The notes under the pieces: generated by a model | What the model saw: only the letters and a program-made list of their open reading frames with translations | What the model was told of the DNA's origin: nothing | Database searches by the model: none | Assembly (NCBI GenBank): GCA_001600055.1 | Contig: BCIV01000017.1 | Location: forward strand, 248,001-312,000 | DNA from: Filobasidium wieringae | Lineage: Eukaryota; Basidiomycota; Tremellomycetes; Filobasidiales; Filobasidiaceae | Length of the DNA stretch: 64,000 bases | Direction: 5' to 3' | Shown: in pieces, positions 22,332 through 34,940 of the stretch | Layout: each line of letters opens with the position of its first letter | Position numbering within the stretch: the first letter of the stretch is position 1 | Made by a program: the position numbers and the translations under genes

Positions 22332-25300
22332 ATGGTCCACCTGCCCCGCCCATTCAGGTCATCTGCATCGAATGGTACAGCCAAGACCAGCAAGGAGAGC
22401 AAGGAATCTAGCAAGCCCATCAACTCGTCCGATACAGGTGACAGGAACAAAGAAGAATCTGCAGTTTCTGGTTCAATTGATGGAGGCACGATGGAAAGAC
22501 TCAGTGTCGAGAGGGAAGGTACCGCCAGGTCTGGAGGGATTATGATACCGAGTATTCCCCTAATATCGAGGGTTTCGAGTCGGGATAAGGTGCCGGTTGG
22601 GAAAAGGGATAGAAGGAGGAGTACAGAGGTCACGATGAGTAGCACGGAAGATGTCCAGGAAGGAATGGCCGTGAGTAACCATGTCTTAGCTCGACAAGGT
22701 CGCTTTCCTGATCCATTTCGGATAGTCTGCGATGTCTTCGTCGACAGTTTTTACAACTCGAACATCAGGTCTCCCTTCGTCTCCACCCATTTCTCAGTCA
22801 GAACACTTCCATACCCCTCCTGAGAGTCCGGAAGGACTCGATACTGGACGACCCAAAGGGCTCTCATCAAACAATTTCTCGCAGGTATCGGACGGTCGAG
22901 CTTCAGATGATGGTTTGCTGGTCATCGACGGAATGCCTTCCCATCGAGGTCCTCTTACAAAAAGAAGCTCCTCCTTGTCTGGAACTTCAACCCCCGTGGG
23001 CAAAAATCACCTCCCACCTCTTCCCCATGCCGACAAACACCTCCCACCCATCCCTCCTTCCACTCCGCCATCCCGTGGATCCTTCTTCTTCTCGTCATCA
23101 TCCTCCTCCAAAACTCCCAGACCATCCGATAAACCCTCACGATCGTTTTCGAACCCCCATCATTCACATTTCCCTACCACAAGCTCTTCCTCCTCTGCCG
23201 CTACGTTTTCAACGGCAGTTTCCTTTCCCTCGATGCCAAATGGGATAATCATCACTCCCTCCTCCCCTCAAAATGATCCGAATGCGTCATCAGGAAATAG
23301 GAAAAGGAGATATCCGGTGATGGGAAGGGGAGTCAGTGATAGTGCTGCGAGATTGAGTCTAGGCGAGGTCTTGCACAAAGCCGAGGGGTCGGATAGAAAG
23401 GCCAGTTCGACTGGACCGGTAGAAGGACAGTTGTTTGGGAAATCGGAAGAGTCTCTTGGCGATGAAGCGGAGGATGACGATAGCGATCGGGAGATGACTT
23501 TGAAGCGGGAGAATACCGTTCGACCTAACAGAAAGGCTCGAGGTAGAACCAGTCTGGAAGGACGGAGCTCGTTTCAGGCCAGTCCGGACGGGTCTCCTAG
23601 GGCTTCGAGACGTATTCCTACGAGTCTATCTGTCCGCTCTAGGAAAGAATCGAACGGGGATGATGAAGAGGTACTTGGAACGGTTCCTCCTCCTACCTCA
23701 CGCCTATCCAACAAAAGGGACGTCAGTACTGATTCGCAAACCAGAAACCGTTTGAGCCCTCTTCCCATCGGGACAGAATCGTCTGTCAACGGTCGATCAC
23801 CCTCTCCAGTACCTAGCGGGAAATCCATCACCTTTGCGGAAGATATGGCTCGATTTCCCCATACATCAGGCTCCGCGAGTGGGACTCATGAGAAGATCAG
23901 ATCAGCATCGGGACCATTACCAAACATTAGCAAAGATGGGAAACCCAAGAGCAAGGGCAAGAAGATCTCGGACGGCAGCTTGTCTGATTCTGGGATGCCC
24001 AGCGGGAGGTTTGCAAGTTTGGGGATGGGATTCGCGGCTGGCAAGAAAAAGTTAAAAAAGGCCAGGAGTTTCTCTGATTTACGGAAGAAACCGGAAGTCG
24101 AGCCTGATACCGATAGAGGCGAAGCGGATTCGATCGGAACGCCGCAAGTAGATCAGGATGAGAGGCAGGAGATCTTGTCAGCAACCCCGCCTGAAATTGG
24201 GTCTCCGATGCTAGAACGACTCGAAACGATCAAACCGCCTGCGAAACCGTCAAGCGCTGACAGCAGCGCTGATCAGGTACAGAAACGGAAACGGAGCGGT
24301 AGTGGAGGTATCTTCAGATCGGCTGCGGGCTTCTTTGGGCTGCGTAAAGAGAAAAAGGATCAGAAAGAAAAGCCAGAAGTAGGAACAGCTGTTCAACAGA
24401 ATCAAGAGGTGGTAGGGGATTCCGTTGCTATTGAGACTCTTGCAGAGGTAACACCATCCCCACCCAAAAGTCCATCAAGCGTGGCTGGTTTACAGGTTAG
24501 AAGATCTACAGCCCCTGGCCTGGACTCGCCGTCCAAATCATCCAGGCCTGTGTTTATTGCTCGACCTTCTACGCCATCCAGAGCTGCCACTCTAGCTTCC
24601 TCACTCACTATCAGGCGAAGAAGACGCAATGACAGTTCCCCACAACCGTTGCTGTCTCCTCCAGACGGCGGCAAAACCCCCATGGGATCATCACCTAGGA
24701 TGACTGGTGGCTTTAGCTATTTCCCTTCTATGAGCGGTCGCTCTAGTGGAGCTTCTTCTATGGTCGTACCTGATGAGTTTGGAAGCGTATCTCGATCAGG
24801 TTGGTTCGACTCACCGACGAATGAAGGAACACCCGGTCGGAGGGGTATCCGACCCAGCCTAAGTGCCACGAATTCAGAACTCGGACCTGATCTCGCTCTC
24901 CCGACCGGCAGAGAAGCCGATCGAGAGAGAAAAAGGGCTCAATCCGATACGCCATTGCTTGGATCCCCAGTACAGTCTGGTGACAAGGACATATCGAAGC
25001 TATTCGATTCTGGCAGACCAGGTATAGGTTCACGTTCCAATTCTGGTAATTCTGCGATGTTTGGCAAGATGAAACAAGCGGTGTCGACTGGTTCTACTCG
25101 CAGGACTCGAAGCGGAAGTTTGTTAAGGGAGGCGACCACCTCGGCTGCCACATCAGCTGTCAACTCGCCTGCAAACTCGAATCTCATAATATCTCCAGCA
25201 GCATCGACAGTTTCCCTTGTTAGTTCTTTCGGAGGACGTATATCTCGACAGCCCAGTGCTGAGGCTATCGCTACCCGTGCGGAAGTCGCTGCGGAGAGGC

Positions 25301-28070
25301 ATACAATGCCAACTAGGCGAAACACCGCTTTGTCATCTTCTTTCGCAGAGAAAGGTCTTGCTTCCGTGTCAGAGCAACCTCCCAGACCCAGCGAGTCGTC
25401 ATCGATTCTTTCTTCTGCTGGATCCGGTAGACCTGGTGCCTATACTCCTGACCTTCTAGATGTACAGTCCATATCATCGTCCGGTCGATCTGGACGCAAG
25501 AGATCATCGACATTGTTCTCAGATACACCGCCTCGCATACACCAGGCTGCTCCGTTTGGCAGTCCGGGTAGACCTCGGCCTCCGCCTACCAGAAGACTAT
25601 CGACTAGTTTGTTCAGTAGTGCTCGCAGCAGAGACAATTTCTTCCCTTTACCTTCAACTTCTCTGGATCCCGTTTCGGAACCAAGGCGTAGCAAACCACC
25701 AAAGCTGAATTTGGAATCTGCCAAGCGGGCTTCGTTCACACCGATTCCTACGGTCTCTCCTGGCGATACTGGTGCAGACTGGCTAAAACAAGTGCAACAC
25801 GTTGTAAAGAAAGCCGATATGTTGGGAATCTTGGCAACTAGGTAAGCTGAGTCAAATAATGGGAGAAAGTATGACTGATAGATCCTTCGACTACGCAGTT
25901 CTGATCACGTTCATATGGAAGCCCTGCAGCAGTTCATGCAAGACTTTGACTTTGCAGTAGACGCACTCGATGTCGCTCTACGGAAACTGCTCCTGGTGGC
26001 TAGTTTGCCAAAGGAGACCCAGCAGATTGACCGTGTCATGGAAGCCTTCGCGAAGCGATACAACGATTGTCATCCTGGCCTGCTGAAGGATCAAGGTACG
26101 TTTAACCCTTAGAGTGATTGGCGCATTTCAGTATCTCACTGTCCCCACCGCGTTTAGATAACGCGTATGTTATCGCGTTCTCATTGATGATGCTACACAC
26201 GGATGTCTTTAACTCGAACAATAAGAACAAGATGACGAAAGCAGACTACGTCAAGAACACGAGACTGGATGGCGTTCCTCAGATCGTACTTGAGGTGCGT
26301 AGTGGTGGCTTGACTGAAGCTACGACTGAAACTAACGGACCGACCTATCAGACCTTCTTCGATAATGTAGCCTTCACGCCGTTTATTTTTGTTGACGACG
26401 AAGATCATCTCAACACTGCTTCATCCATTACGACGGACGGCATGTCCTCTCAACAGACACGCAAATCCGGATCCGACCTATACGACTGGATACGCTCAAA
26501 CGCCCTGACGAGCTTGAAGATCGACGTAGAACCTCTGATCCCGAAAGAAACGCCGTATTCCTATATCGGTACACGTCCCTTTTTCGATCCATGGCAACCC
26601 AAGGAAGCATTCGTTACGGCACCTTTCATCGAAGTGGTCAAACCGAAACCTCGTCGACGATCAGGAGCCACGTTGATACAGAACGCGACTGGTCCTCCTC
26701 AACTGGGTGCTGTGGATAGAGAAGACCCTATAGTGCGACTGAAAGTCGCAAAAGTCGGGTTGCTGAGCAGGAAAGGTGAGTTATCCTAACTCACAACCTG
26801 GCCCTTGTCTGTTCCCCTGACTAAACCCGTTTCCAGATGACTTGAGCGAAGATGGAAAGAAATCCTCCAATCGAAAATGGAAAAGCTGGAGTGTAGTCTT
26901 GACCGGTTCCCAACTAATTTTCATCAAGGAATCCACCTGGGCGTTAAGTCTAGCGGATCATATCTCTCAATTAGCCGCTGTGGGTGCGCTTACACCCGGA
27001 TACCTCTTGAGTCCTCGGTTCAACAATTTCAAACCGGATGAGGTGTTTAGTCTCGGCGGGGCTGTAGCGATCTATGACAGGACGTATAGCAAGGTGAGTA
27101 GAAGGAGCTGGATAGCTTTTGGTAGATATGGTTTTGATGATCTCTCGTTACGTTCGGGTAGTACGAATTCGCCTTCCGACTTTGCCTACCTCAAGGTCGA
27201 CAGTACCTTATGCAAGCGGCGGACGAGTTCGAGATGAACGAATGGATCAACTTGATCAACTATGCCAGCGCGTTCAAGACTGTTGAAGTGGCTATGATCG
27301 CACCTATGGTCACACCTCTTTCCGACGGACCATCTTTACCTCGACGAGATTCAGGAGCTCTAGAAGCTCAGACTCAGGCACAGGGACAGATGGAGGCTCG
27401 ATCGACTCTTAGCCCGAAAACCGGGGATGTGTTTGGCAGTAAACCGTTGACGGTGGAACCACAGGATACGCTCAGTCCTGCTCCTAGTCTCGATGGAAGA
27501 AGACCGTCGAGTTCGACATTATGGACCGGGACTGAACCGAGAGATGCGGCTTCCCGTTTGGAATATATTGGGGTAAGTCCTGGGCCGTGAGATTAACCGA
27601 GATAGGAACGGTAGATGTTGATCATTTGGGACTCCTTATTGCAGCGCCGTGTATCTGGGTACCGGATCAAGCTGAAAAGCTTGGAAGTTTCGTTGGATGA
27701 GGAATTGCGGATTGCACGGAATTTCGGAGTTTTGACTCCCTTTCAGAGGAGTACGAGGGAATCGATCGAAACCGCGCTTCTTCCTACCGCAGCGAACGTG
27801 AGGTACTTGAGGAACGAGCTTTGTCGACTCTCTTGTTGGACTGAGATTCTGGATGCGGAGAGTCGAATTGCCGGAACGGCTGTTCATCCGCTTGAAAGAA
27901 GGACCCCAAGGTTGACCTTGACTTCCGAAGAGGAGGATGAGTCCGCTTCGAACCGTACATCGGAGGATCAAATGAGTAAGAGGGGGATGAACGTGGGAAT
28001 AGGGATCGAGATGCTTATGACTGGCTCTCCGGTCGAAGAGAATCGCCGATCGTTGAGCGATGGGTCGTAG
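22332..28070 (+). CDS. Large Sec7-PH domain Arf guanine-nucleotide exchange factor
   Basis: Arf GEF of the fungal Syt1/EFA6-like group, which activates Arf GTPases on Golgi or plasma-membrane-linked compartments. The ATG at 22332 starts a short exon. An intron from 22673 leads into an exon of about 3.1 kb encoding roughly 1,000 disordered Ser/Pro/Arg-rich residues. The Sec7 domain begins near 25770 (GADWLKQVQHVVKKADMLG) and continues ALRKLLLVASLPKETQQIDRVMEAFAKRY, where the Glu after LPK is the catalytic glutamic finger, then YVIAFSLMMLHTDVFN and KMTKADYVKNTR. The PH domain starts at 26850 (KWKSWSVVLTGSQLIFIKE) and ends DEFEMNEWINLINYASAF near 27280. A C-terminal helical region (YRIKLKSLEVSLDEELR) ends at 28070. 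Introns lie near 25845, 26095, 26775, 27095 and 27572. Expected length is around 1,700 residues. The Sec7 motif has LPKE rather than the usual LPGE. Confidence 0.92.
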
Positions 28071-28352
28071 CAATAGATGAGGAAACGAGAAGGTTGTTTG
28101 TATGGTCATGTACGATGGATGTGGTTGTATATCGTGTTTACCGTGTTGAAACACTTGTCCTGGCGGTAAATTCGGGCCGAGCCGGTAGTGACGGTCGATT
28201 TCTGAGTGATCGAGCGGTCTGTCCAGATACGCGTCGCCCCGCTTAGCTTCCCCATTCCCCAGCAACAGGGTCGACCAATCTTGTCCTTGATATACCACTC
28301 ATTTTAGGGATCAACCCTCCCCATATACACCTCTCACTCTCACTCACTAACA

Positions 28353-30113
28353 ATGTCAGCCGTCAAACGTTCTCTTCAATCCACTCGCTCGCTTGCCACC
28401 GCAGTGGAACACCCGGTATCCCAGCCTGGAAACGCTGCAGCATTCAAAGCAAAGTCTCGTCGTGCGGAACTCGGAGCGGTTAGAAGTAACTGGTTGAGGC
28501 ATGAAATTCAGGAGATTTTCGATGGGCCTTTGATGGAGACTGTTTTCAAGGCGGTGAGTGGTCGTTCATGCATTGCGAGAATGAAGGATGAGCCGGGAAC
28601 GGTCGTTTTCGGGCGAGAGATAAGGAATAGCGAGCGTTCTCTTCGGAAGACGTCCGCCCATCATTGTGTCGATGTCGATTTTTACTAAAGGTCAGCAACT
28701 GATTACTTATTCCTCTTATAGGCACAAGTCCACCGACAGCACCACGACCCAAGCCGAATCCAGCTCTGTACCTTGATGAACATCAAGAGCGAGTCCCCCT
28801 TTCTCCTTTCCTGCCCTGTCTCCTTGTTCTAACCTCCTTTTCTCACCAACAGCTGGAGGATGTCTAGAAGATTGTTCCTACTGTTCTCAATCCACTCATC
28901 ACAAAGGTACACCCACAAAAGCTACCCCTCTGGTCAAGCTCGACCCAGTCATTGAGGCTGCGAAGAAAGCGAAGGCTAATGGAAGTACAAGGTTTTGCAT
29001 GGGTGCTGCTTGGAGGGGTTTGGAGGGCAAAAACAGAGGGTTCGAGAGGATCTTGGATATGGTCAGGGAAGTCAGGGCTATGGATCTGGAAGGTTCGTTC
29101 GACAAGATATCTTCCGGGTTGAACCCTAATTCCTTATCACTCATCCTCATCTTCTTTCCTCGTGCCGTATAGTCTGTACAACACTAGGAATGCTCAACCC
29201 AGACCAAGCTAGAAGATTGAAAGAAGCAGGTCTATCGGCATACAACCACAATCTCGACACTTCTCGGGAATTCTACCCTTCCGTTATCACCACTCGATCG
29301 TACGAGGACCGATTGGCTACGCTCCAGGCCGTGAGGGATGCGGGCATCAAGGTCTGTTCGGGAGGAATCTTGGGATTAGGAGAGAAGGATGAGGATAGGG
29401 TGGGGTTGATTTGGGAGGTTGGAAGGTGAGTCGTTGTTTTATGGTGGAAAGACACTCGAGCTGATCGATCTGGGGCGTTGGAATAGGTTACCAGAGCACC
29501 CCGAATCTTTCCCTGTTAACACTCTCGTGCCTATTCCTGGAACTCCTCTCGAGAAGAACGACGTGCGTTGTCCCAAACTACCTCCTGACTTGCTTACAAA
29601 CTGCTGATCAGCTCTTTTCATCGCTTCAGCCCGTACCTATCGATAGCGTCATTAGGACCATCGCTACGGCCAGGATCGTCATGCCCAAGACTATCATCCG
29701 ATTAGCTGCCGGTCGACACACTTTCAGCGAGACTGAGCAGGCTATGGTGAGTTCAAATCTGATACCATGAAATAGGTAATGAGAAACTGATGTCGTCATC
29801 GTTCGATTTGAATAGGCTTTCATGGCTGGAGCTGTAAGTCTGATTTTGCGATTGGAAGCTCAGTTATGAATGCTAAACCTCCACCTTACATCTACAGAAC
29901 GCCATCTTCACCGGTGAACAAATGCTCACGACCCCTTGTTCCGGGTGGGACCAGGACAAAGCCATGCTCGACCGATGGGGTCTCCGCGGACTTCGTGCAT
30001 TCGAGGATGAGGAGGGAAGGAAGATCGATACTCACCACGTCGAGGTCGAGAAGGATGGGTCAGTCAGGCTAAAGGAAGAGGCTGAGAAGATGGTCGGATC
30101 GACTGTCCTTTAA
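28353..30113 (+). CDS. BIO2: Biotin synthase (mitochondrial radical-SAM enzyme)
   Basis: Inserts sulfur into dethiobiotin to make biotin, using radical SAM chemistry and [4Fe-4S] and [2Fe-2S] clusters. The N-terminal 40 residues are rich in Arg, Ser and Ala with few acids, consistent with a mitochondrial presequence. The radical-SAM motif [13 protein letters not shown] is at about 28855-28895, with all three cysteines. Further signatures are [55 protein letters not shown] and [11 protein letters not shown]. Introns interrupt at about 28550, 28785, 29090, 29427, 29560, 29745 and 29830. The ATG at 28353 is the first in the open exon. Length of about 390 residues is normal. BIO3/BIO4-type neighbours are absent here. 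Confidence 0.95.
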
Positions 30114-30660
30114 AAGGTGAAAGGTCGACAACGATGTACGGAGGAGCGGTTGTATTTAGATTTTCACGAATAGAGATGGACAATGAGATTTATACCTTGA
30201 TACGGACTTTACTCCCGAACGCTCTACCTGTCCGACCGACCAATGTACCATGCGCTCATGGCTATTTCCTTCCAGCTCTTGACCATGTACCTGATCAACC
30301 CCATGGCCAGGACAGGCATGTTCTTTGGCTCTGCCGATGTTTTGGCCTTGGGGTGTCTGGTATGAATCTCGGAGTCTGATCTGTTGTGCTCGCATGATCT
30401 CTTTGGGTTCTTGGAACAGTGGGAATCATTGTTGTTGTTCAATCATACGACAAGGACTCGAATTGGACGGTCTGAGGGGGGAAGGTCAGAGAAGATGTAT
30501 GGCGCAAGGCAGACTGCTTCATCATGACAGGCTAGCTTTGAAGAGGGCAGGTCGATTGTGGGTGGAGGCAATAAATTCTGAGCCTTTCAGACTATAGGGT
30601 CATGTACCTTTGAGTGATTCGGTCTACCGTTTCGGCTGTAGAATCCTCCACCTCTCAAGT

Positions 30661-30716
30661 CTACCACTGCATGTCCAACTCCTAAACTGGCATGGCCCAA
30701 GACCGGCCCGGTCGAG
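30661..30716 (+). repeat. Imperfect direct repeat, copy A
   Basis: A segment of about 56 bp that reappears at 30853-30910. Shared blocks include AAACTGGCA and ACCGGCCCGGT, in the same order and spacing with small differences. The two copies are about 190 bp apart in the BIO2/HRK1 intergenic region. Origin unknown. Confidence 0.55.
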
Positions 30717-30852
30717 CCTATGGCGAAAAGGGACATGTGAGAGGGAACTCAGGGAGACAAGGGGAAGGGAAGGAACGCTGACCCCTTTCGAGTGTCTGCA
30801 ACGCCTTGCCTTGGGCGCTCCCAATCCTTCATTGTGTGGAACATGCTCCTTC

Positions 30853-30910
30853 TTCCACCATGGCATGCCTGATTCCCAAACTGGCAATGCTCAGAACCGG
30901 CCCGGTTGAG
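30853..30910 (+). repeat. Imperfect direct repeat, copy B
   Basis: Second copy of the repeat at 30661-30716. The best-conserved parts are CCAAACTGGCA and AACCGGCCCGGTTGAG; the preceding CCAC..GCATG block also matches. Confidence 0.55.
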
Positions 30911-31264
30911 GAGGGAGAACAACCGAGAGAGAACCGTAAGTATGAGCTGTCTCATGCATGCACCCTCCTTGGGCACAGGTACGATGCAGCTTGCAAGAAA
31001 GCAGAACGTGCTGTGCAGGAGAATCCTCCTGCAAAAGACCTTCGTTCCTCGTATCTCTGTCGGTATAGCAGTGGGCGCACCCTGGTCCACTGGAGGATGT
31101 ATGGGAACCCCGCTCCAGACTCGTCACTCCTGAACTGCTCGTTCGACAGTATATATGCGTCGCTACGTATTTCAAGGATGCTGCTGAGTATGTATACAAT
31201 TGCGTTTCGTACGATACAAGTTATTTTCCAGTACCATATATATTCATTTCGTACCTGTGAACGA

Positions 31265-34200
31265 TTAGTGGAACAATTTCCTCTTGAGCTTGCCGCCATT
31301 CTCCTCTGGTTGAACTTTGATATGCTGGTGGTGATCCCTGGCACCTCCCGGATGAGAACAGCAAGGGATGTTTTGGATCCAATCATCCCCGTGATCTTCG
31401 TCTCCACCGAGCTCTGTGAACCTGCGTTGCTCCTCGGGCGTGTAGAACGAACCGCCACAGTCGTCGGCACCACACTCGCAGTGTAGCCCGTCTCTACCCT
31501 TGCCTCGTAAAAGTTCCGAAAGAGTGCATCTCAATGAAGGTTCGACTGCCAGCATTCGAGTGAGAGCGGGTCGGCATTCCCTGGGTAACAGTCTGAAGAT
31601 CGAATCCGCGCCACCCGCGTTGAAAGTGGCTGCGGAATCTGAACGAGGACGAGAGGGTGTTGCCGTAGAACCGGTCGGCTTGCCTCCTTGTCGAGATGGG
31701 GAAGTCGGAATGGCCTGTGAGCTGTAAGGTGTCGTAGCAGACCTAGGTCGAGGCTGTTGAGAAGTCGGAAGTTGTAGACGGTCCTTGTCTTGTGGGTTAG
31801 GTACCGCGCCGGTTTCCGTGTTGAGACGTGTCGGAGGTAGACTCGCGGTCGAATCGCCCGGCCGATTCATCTGAAGCACGCTCGGGTCCATCTCGCCCTC
31901 GGGCGATTCGGAAATCTGTAGCTGGTTGGAAGTCGCTTGGGAGCCGGAATAACAAGACGACGAATCGCCGGTATCGTCGGTGAGTTTGGTGACCTGGAGG
32001 GTCTGCCTCATCCGTCTCCTCTCGATGGCGGCGACGTCGTCCTCGTCCTTGACGGTAGGTGACATCGAGACGTTATCCGAATCCGCCGCCATGGTGCTCC
32101 TCGTCGACAACGCCCTGGAAGGAGCTGGACTGGGCGAGTTGGTGAGACTACCTTCGGTGATCCGAGCGGGTTTCTTGCACAGTTCGGGATGAGTATGACA
32201 ATACAACCTGAAACTGGCGTCCGTCTTTGGGTCCGGAAGTTTCCAAGGGAATCGTCGGAGTACCATGCACATGAAGATCATGGCGACCGACCAGACGTCT
32301 GTCAATCGAGGATCATAGTGATCCTTGCTCAGGACTTCAGGAGCGAGGTAAGGATCGGACCCTACGATCCCGGAAGCGGGGATGTTGTGTTTCCCAGGGT
32401 AATAAAACACGGTAGCCGTTCCGAAATCGATGAGCTTGACGACGTTGTCGGGGGACATGACGCAATTGTCCAGTTTCAAATCTCGATGAGCGAGACCCAT
32501 CTTGTGCAAGTAATCCACTCCGTCCACGATCTGACGGAAGACGCAGTACATCTCGGGTCTCGACATTTTCCCGGACATGACGACGGAGAACAAGTCGTAC
32601 GGAGCGTACTCCATGATCTGTGATGCGAGGACGAGCGAGTCAGTGGGGGTAGGACGCGAGGGTGCGAACGGCGAACGCTCGCTCGAACTGACCTCGAAAA
32701 AGTGCCCATGATCGTTGAGGATATCGACCGTCTCGATGACGTTTACGTGTTTCAGAGTGACCCCGACGCAGAACTCTGCCATGACCTTTCTCTGATAATC
32801 CTTTGCGTCCTCGCCCGACCTCCTCGGTCTGAACTCTTTCACGGCGTACGTCGTTCCGCCCGTCTTACTGCTAGCCTTGACGAGCCTTACCGTCCCTCCC
32901 GCCCCGCTTCCCAAGACTCTTCCCCACTTTCCATACTTTTTACTCAGATGAGCTTGGGTCGCTTCCAACGCGTTGGGTTCCGGGAAATGACCCGGTCCCA
33001 CAGGGGTGGTCGCTCCGCTCGGCAAGTTCGATCCCGTCACCGTGTTACCCCCGGATACGGGGAAGACGGTGGACAATCCTCTAGAAGGCGCCGGGGTGGT
33101 CAATGGAGTACTGGCCGCGCTCTTCTCTGCCAACCTCGCGGCGACCCTCTCCCTTTCCCTCTCCTTCTTCTCCTCCCTCTCCCTCTCCCTGCCCGCACGC
33201 TCCCTCTCCTTCTTCTCCTCCTTCAACCTCGCCTTTTCTTCCTTCTCGGCGGCCGTCATCCCATGCCCACCCCCGAAGAAGGAAGCCAACGAGCTGGAAG
33301 ATTTATCGTGATCCCTGTTGTGATGTTTCAAGAACCCGACGAGATGATTCGTATGGTTCCCCTCCCTCTGACTTTTGATCGTCGGGGTCGGGGTGGACGT
33401 TCCCGTTCCCGTTCCCGTGGTGCCGGTGGGATGCCCCTGAAGACCGGGTCTGGAATGATCCTTTACGGAATAAGCATGACCGGTATGATGACCCTCATTC
33501 GGACTATCCGACCCTCCCATCGGCGTATGAGGATTACTCCCCGGACTGACCCCACCAGCACCGGGGATCGCGAAGAAATCGCCACCCCTCAACTGATGCC
33601 CCGGCGTCTGGACGCCCGAGGGAGTGTGGACCCCTACCGGCGTATAGATCCCGGAAGAGGCGGGGATGGAGGGGGTAGCCATCCCGTCCCTCGCCACGGC
33701 CAGTACGGCGGGGTGTATCGCCGGGCCGTCCTGCTGCGTCGTGGTCGTGGCGGATGATGAATGATCTTTATGATGGTTGTGATTATTGTGATTCCTATGG
33801 AAAAAACTCGAGCCGGATCTAGATCCACTGGGTCTTTCCCCCTGCCCGCCGGTCCCCGAGGAATGCCCAGAATTCCCAGAATGGCCGTGGGTAGAATGGT
33901 TCGACCCGTGATGTCCAATATGATGATTCAAGAACCGTTTCAAGTCGTGCAACGGCCCCGTGTGGGTTTTGGCATGACGTGTCGTGTTGGCGGAGACGGG
34001 TGGGGAGTGTCCTGGCGTCGAGGGGGCGGTCTTTTGTCCCCCGTGAGCTTGACCGTGGGTTTGTGTGGATGGGACGAGGTGGTGGGAAGGTTTCCTACTC
34101 TGCGCACCCAACCCGGTCGGCGTGCCCGGTGCAGAAACATCATACCCCGCCGACCCGGGCCCAGTGGAGCCAGCGCCAGAACCAGAGCCGGCGGTGGAAG

Positions 34201-34940
34201 TGATCTGTAACCCTGCTGGAAGATGTCTACGTGAGATCGACGGGGTGGGAGGGTTGGATGAGCTCGGGTAGGGGGATGAGGGTGGGTAGGAGGGGTCTGG
34301 TCGGGAATCTGTCGAGGCTAGGGACATTTCTCGGAGACGAGAGGGGAGGAGGTGGTCCTATTTGGGTTGAGGTGGGGTTGAGGATGGAGCGGGAGATCAA
34401 GCGAGCGAGAGAGAGAGAGAGAGGACGACGAATCAACACCGAACGGCCAATCCCGCAACGCACGACCCGCTGGCGACTCACGTTCCTCCCCCTGAAATGA
34501 TCCTCGAAATCCTTCTCCTCCAACCCCGTCTTCCTCCCTCCCTCCATCTCGTCCACGCTGGCTTGTCCGCTCCTGAGCCCCGAGCCGGACACTGAGCTGG
34601 ATTCATCGAGCCCATCGTCCAGGGGGACGAGCCGTGGTTGTCGACGCAACCCGTCCCCGGGGAAAGAATCGGGGGTGTTGGTTCCACTTCCGAGGAGAGA
34701 TTGGTCGTGCTCGTGCTCGTGGTCGTGGTCGTCGTGCTCATCGTGATCCTCTTCACCTTCCATCAGACTCCCTTCCCTCGTCATCGACCTCCCCCCTACG
34801 CCCACTCCGACGCCGACGCCCCGTTGGGTATGGAGTACATGACCGGTGGCCGTGGTGAGGGACAACCTGCGGCCCTTGCCCGATGGATCCGATGTGAACT
34901 GGATGGATTCGAGTGGAACGGGTGGATGAGCGGAGAGCAT
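31265..34940 (-). CDS. HRK1: HAL/NPR-type serine/threonine protein kinase (HRK1-like)
   Basis: Fungal-specific kinase group of yeast Hal4/Hal5/Npr1 and Cryptococcus Hrk1, which controls ion and nutrient transporters and lies in Hog1 stress signalling in Cryptococcus. Exon 1 starts at an ATG at 34940 and encodes an acidic, His/Asp-rich N-terminus, ending at a GTGAGT donor near 34479. The large second exon adds about 400 disordered residues with His-rich runs ([13 protein letters not shown]) and a Glu/Lys/Arg coiled-coil tract. The kinase domain starts near 32960 ([21 protein letters not shown]), has [11 protein letters not shown] (catalytic Lys), [21 protein letters not shown] and SDPYLAPEV, and is split by a 75-nt intron (32618-32692). 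A Ser/Pro-rich insert and a basic tail end at 31265. An internal ATG at 34327 is the alternative start if exon 1 is not used. Symbol by analogy; NPR1-like paralogues exist. Confidence 0.88.
34407..34422. repeat. (GA)n microsatellite
   Basis: Short uninterrupted GA run inside the predicted first intron of the HRK1-like kinase gene. Confidence 0.7.

Larger units (their letters stand above)
30114..31264. other. Intergenic between convergent genes, 1.15 kb
   Basis: Between BIO2 (plus) and the HRK1-like kinase (minus). Contains an imperfect direct repeat (listed separately) and a perfect 8-bp stem with a 4-nt loop at 31014-31033 (TGCAGGAG...CTCCTGCA). No protein-coding exon is convincing. Confidence 0.5.

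Noticed and set aside
32702..33757. Long plus-strand open frame of 351 codons antisense to the kinase
   Set aside because: It mirrors low-complexity, GC-rich kinase coding sequence; its Arg/Leu-rich translation has no family resemblance. Antisense frames are common in GC-rich genes.
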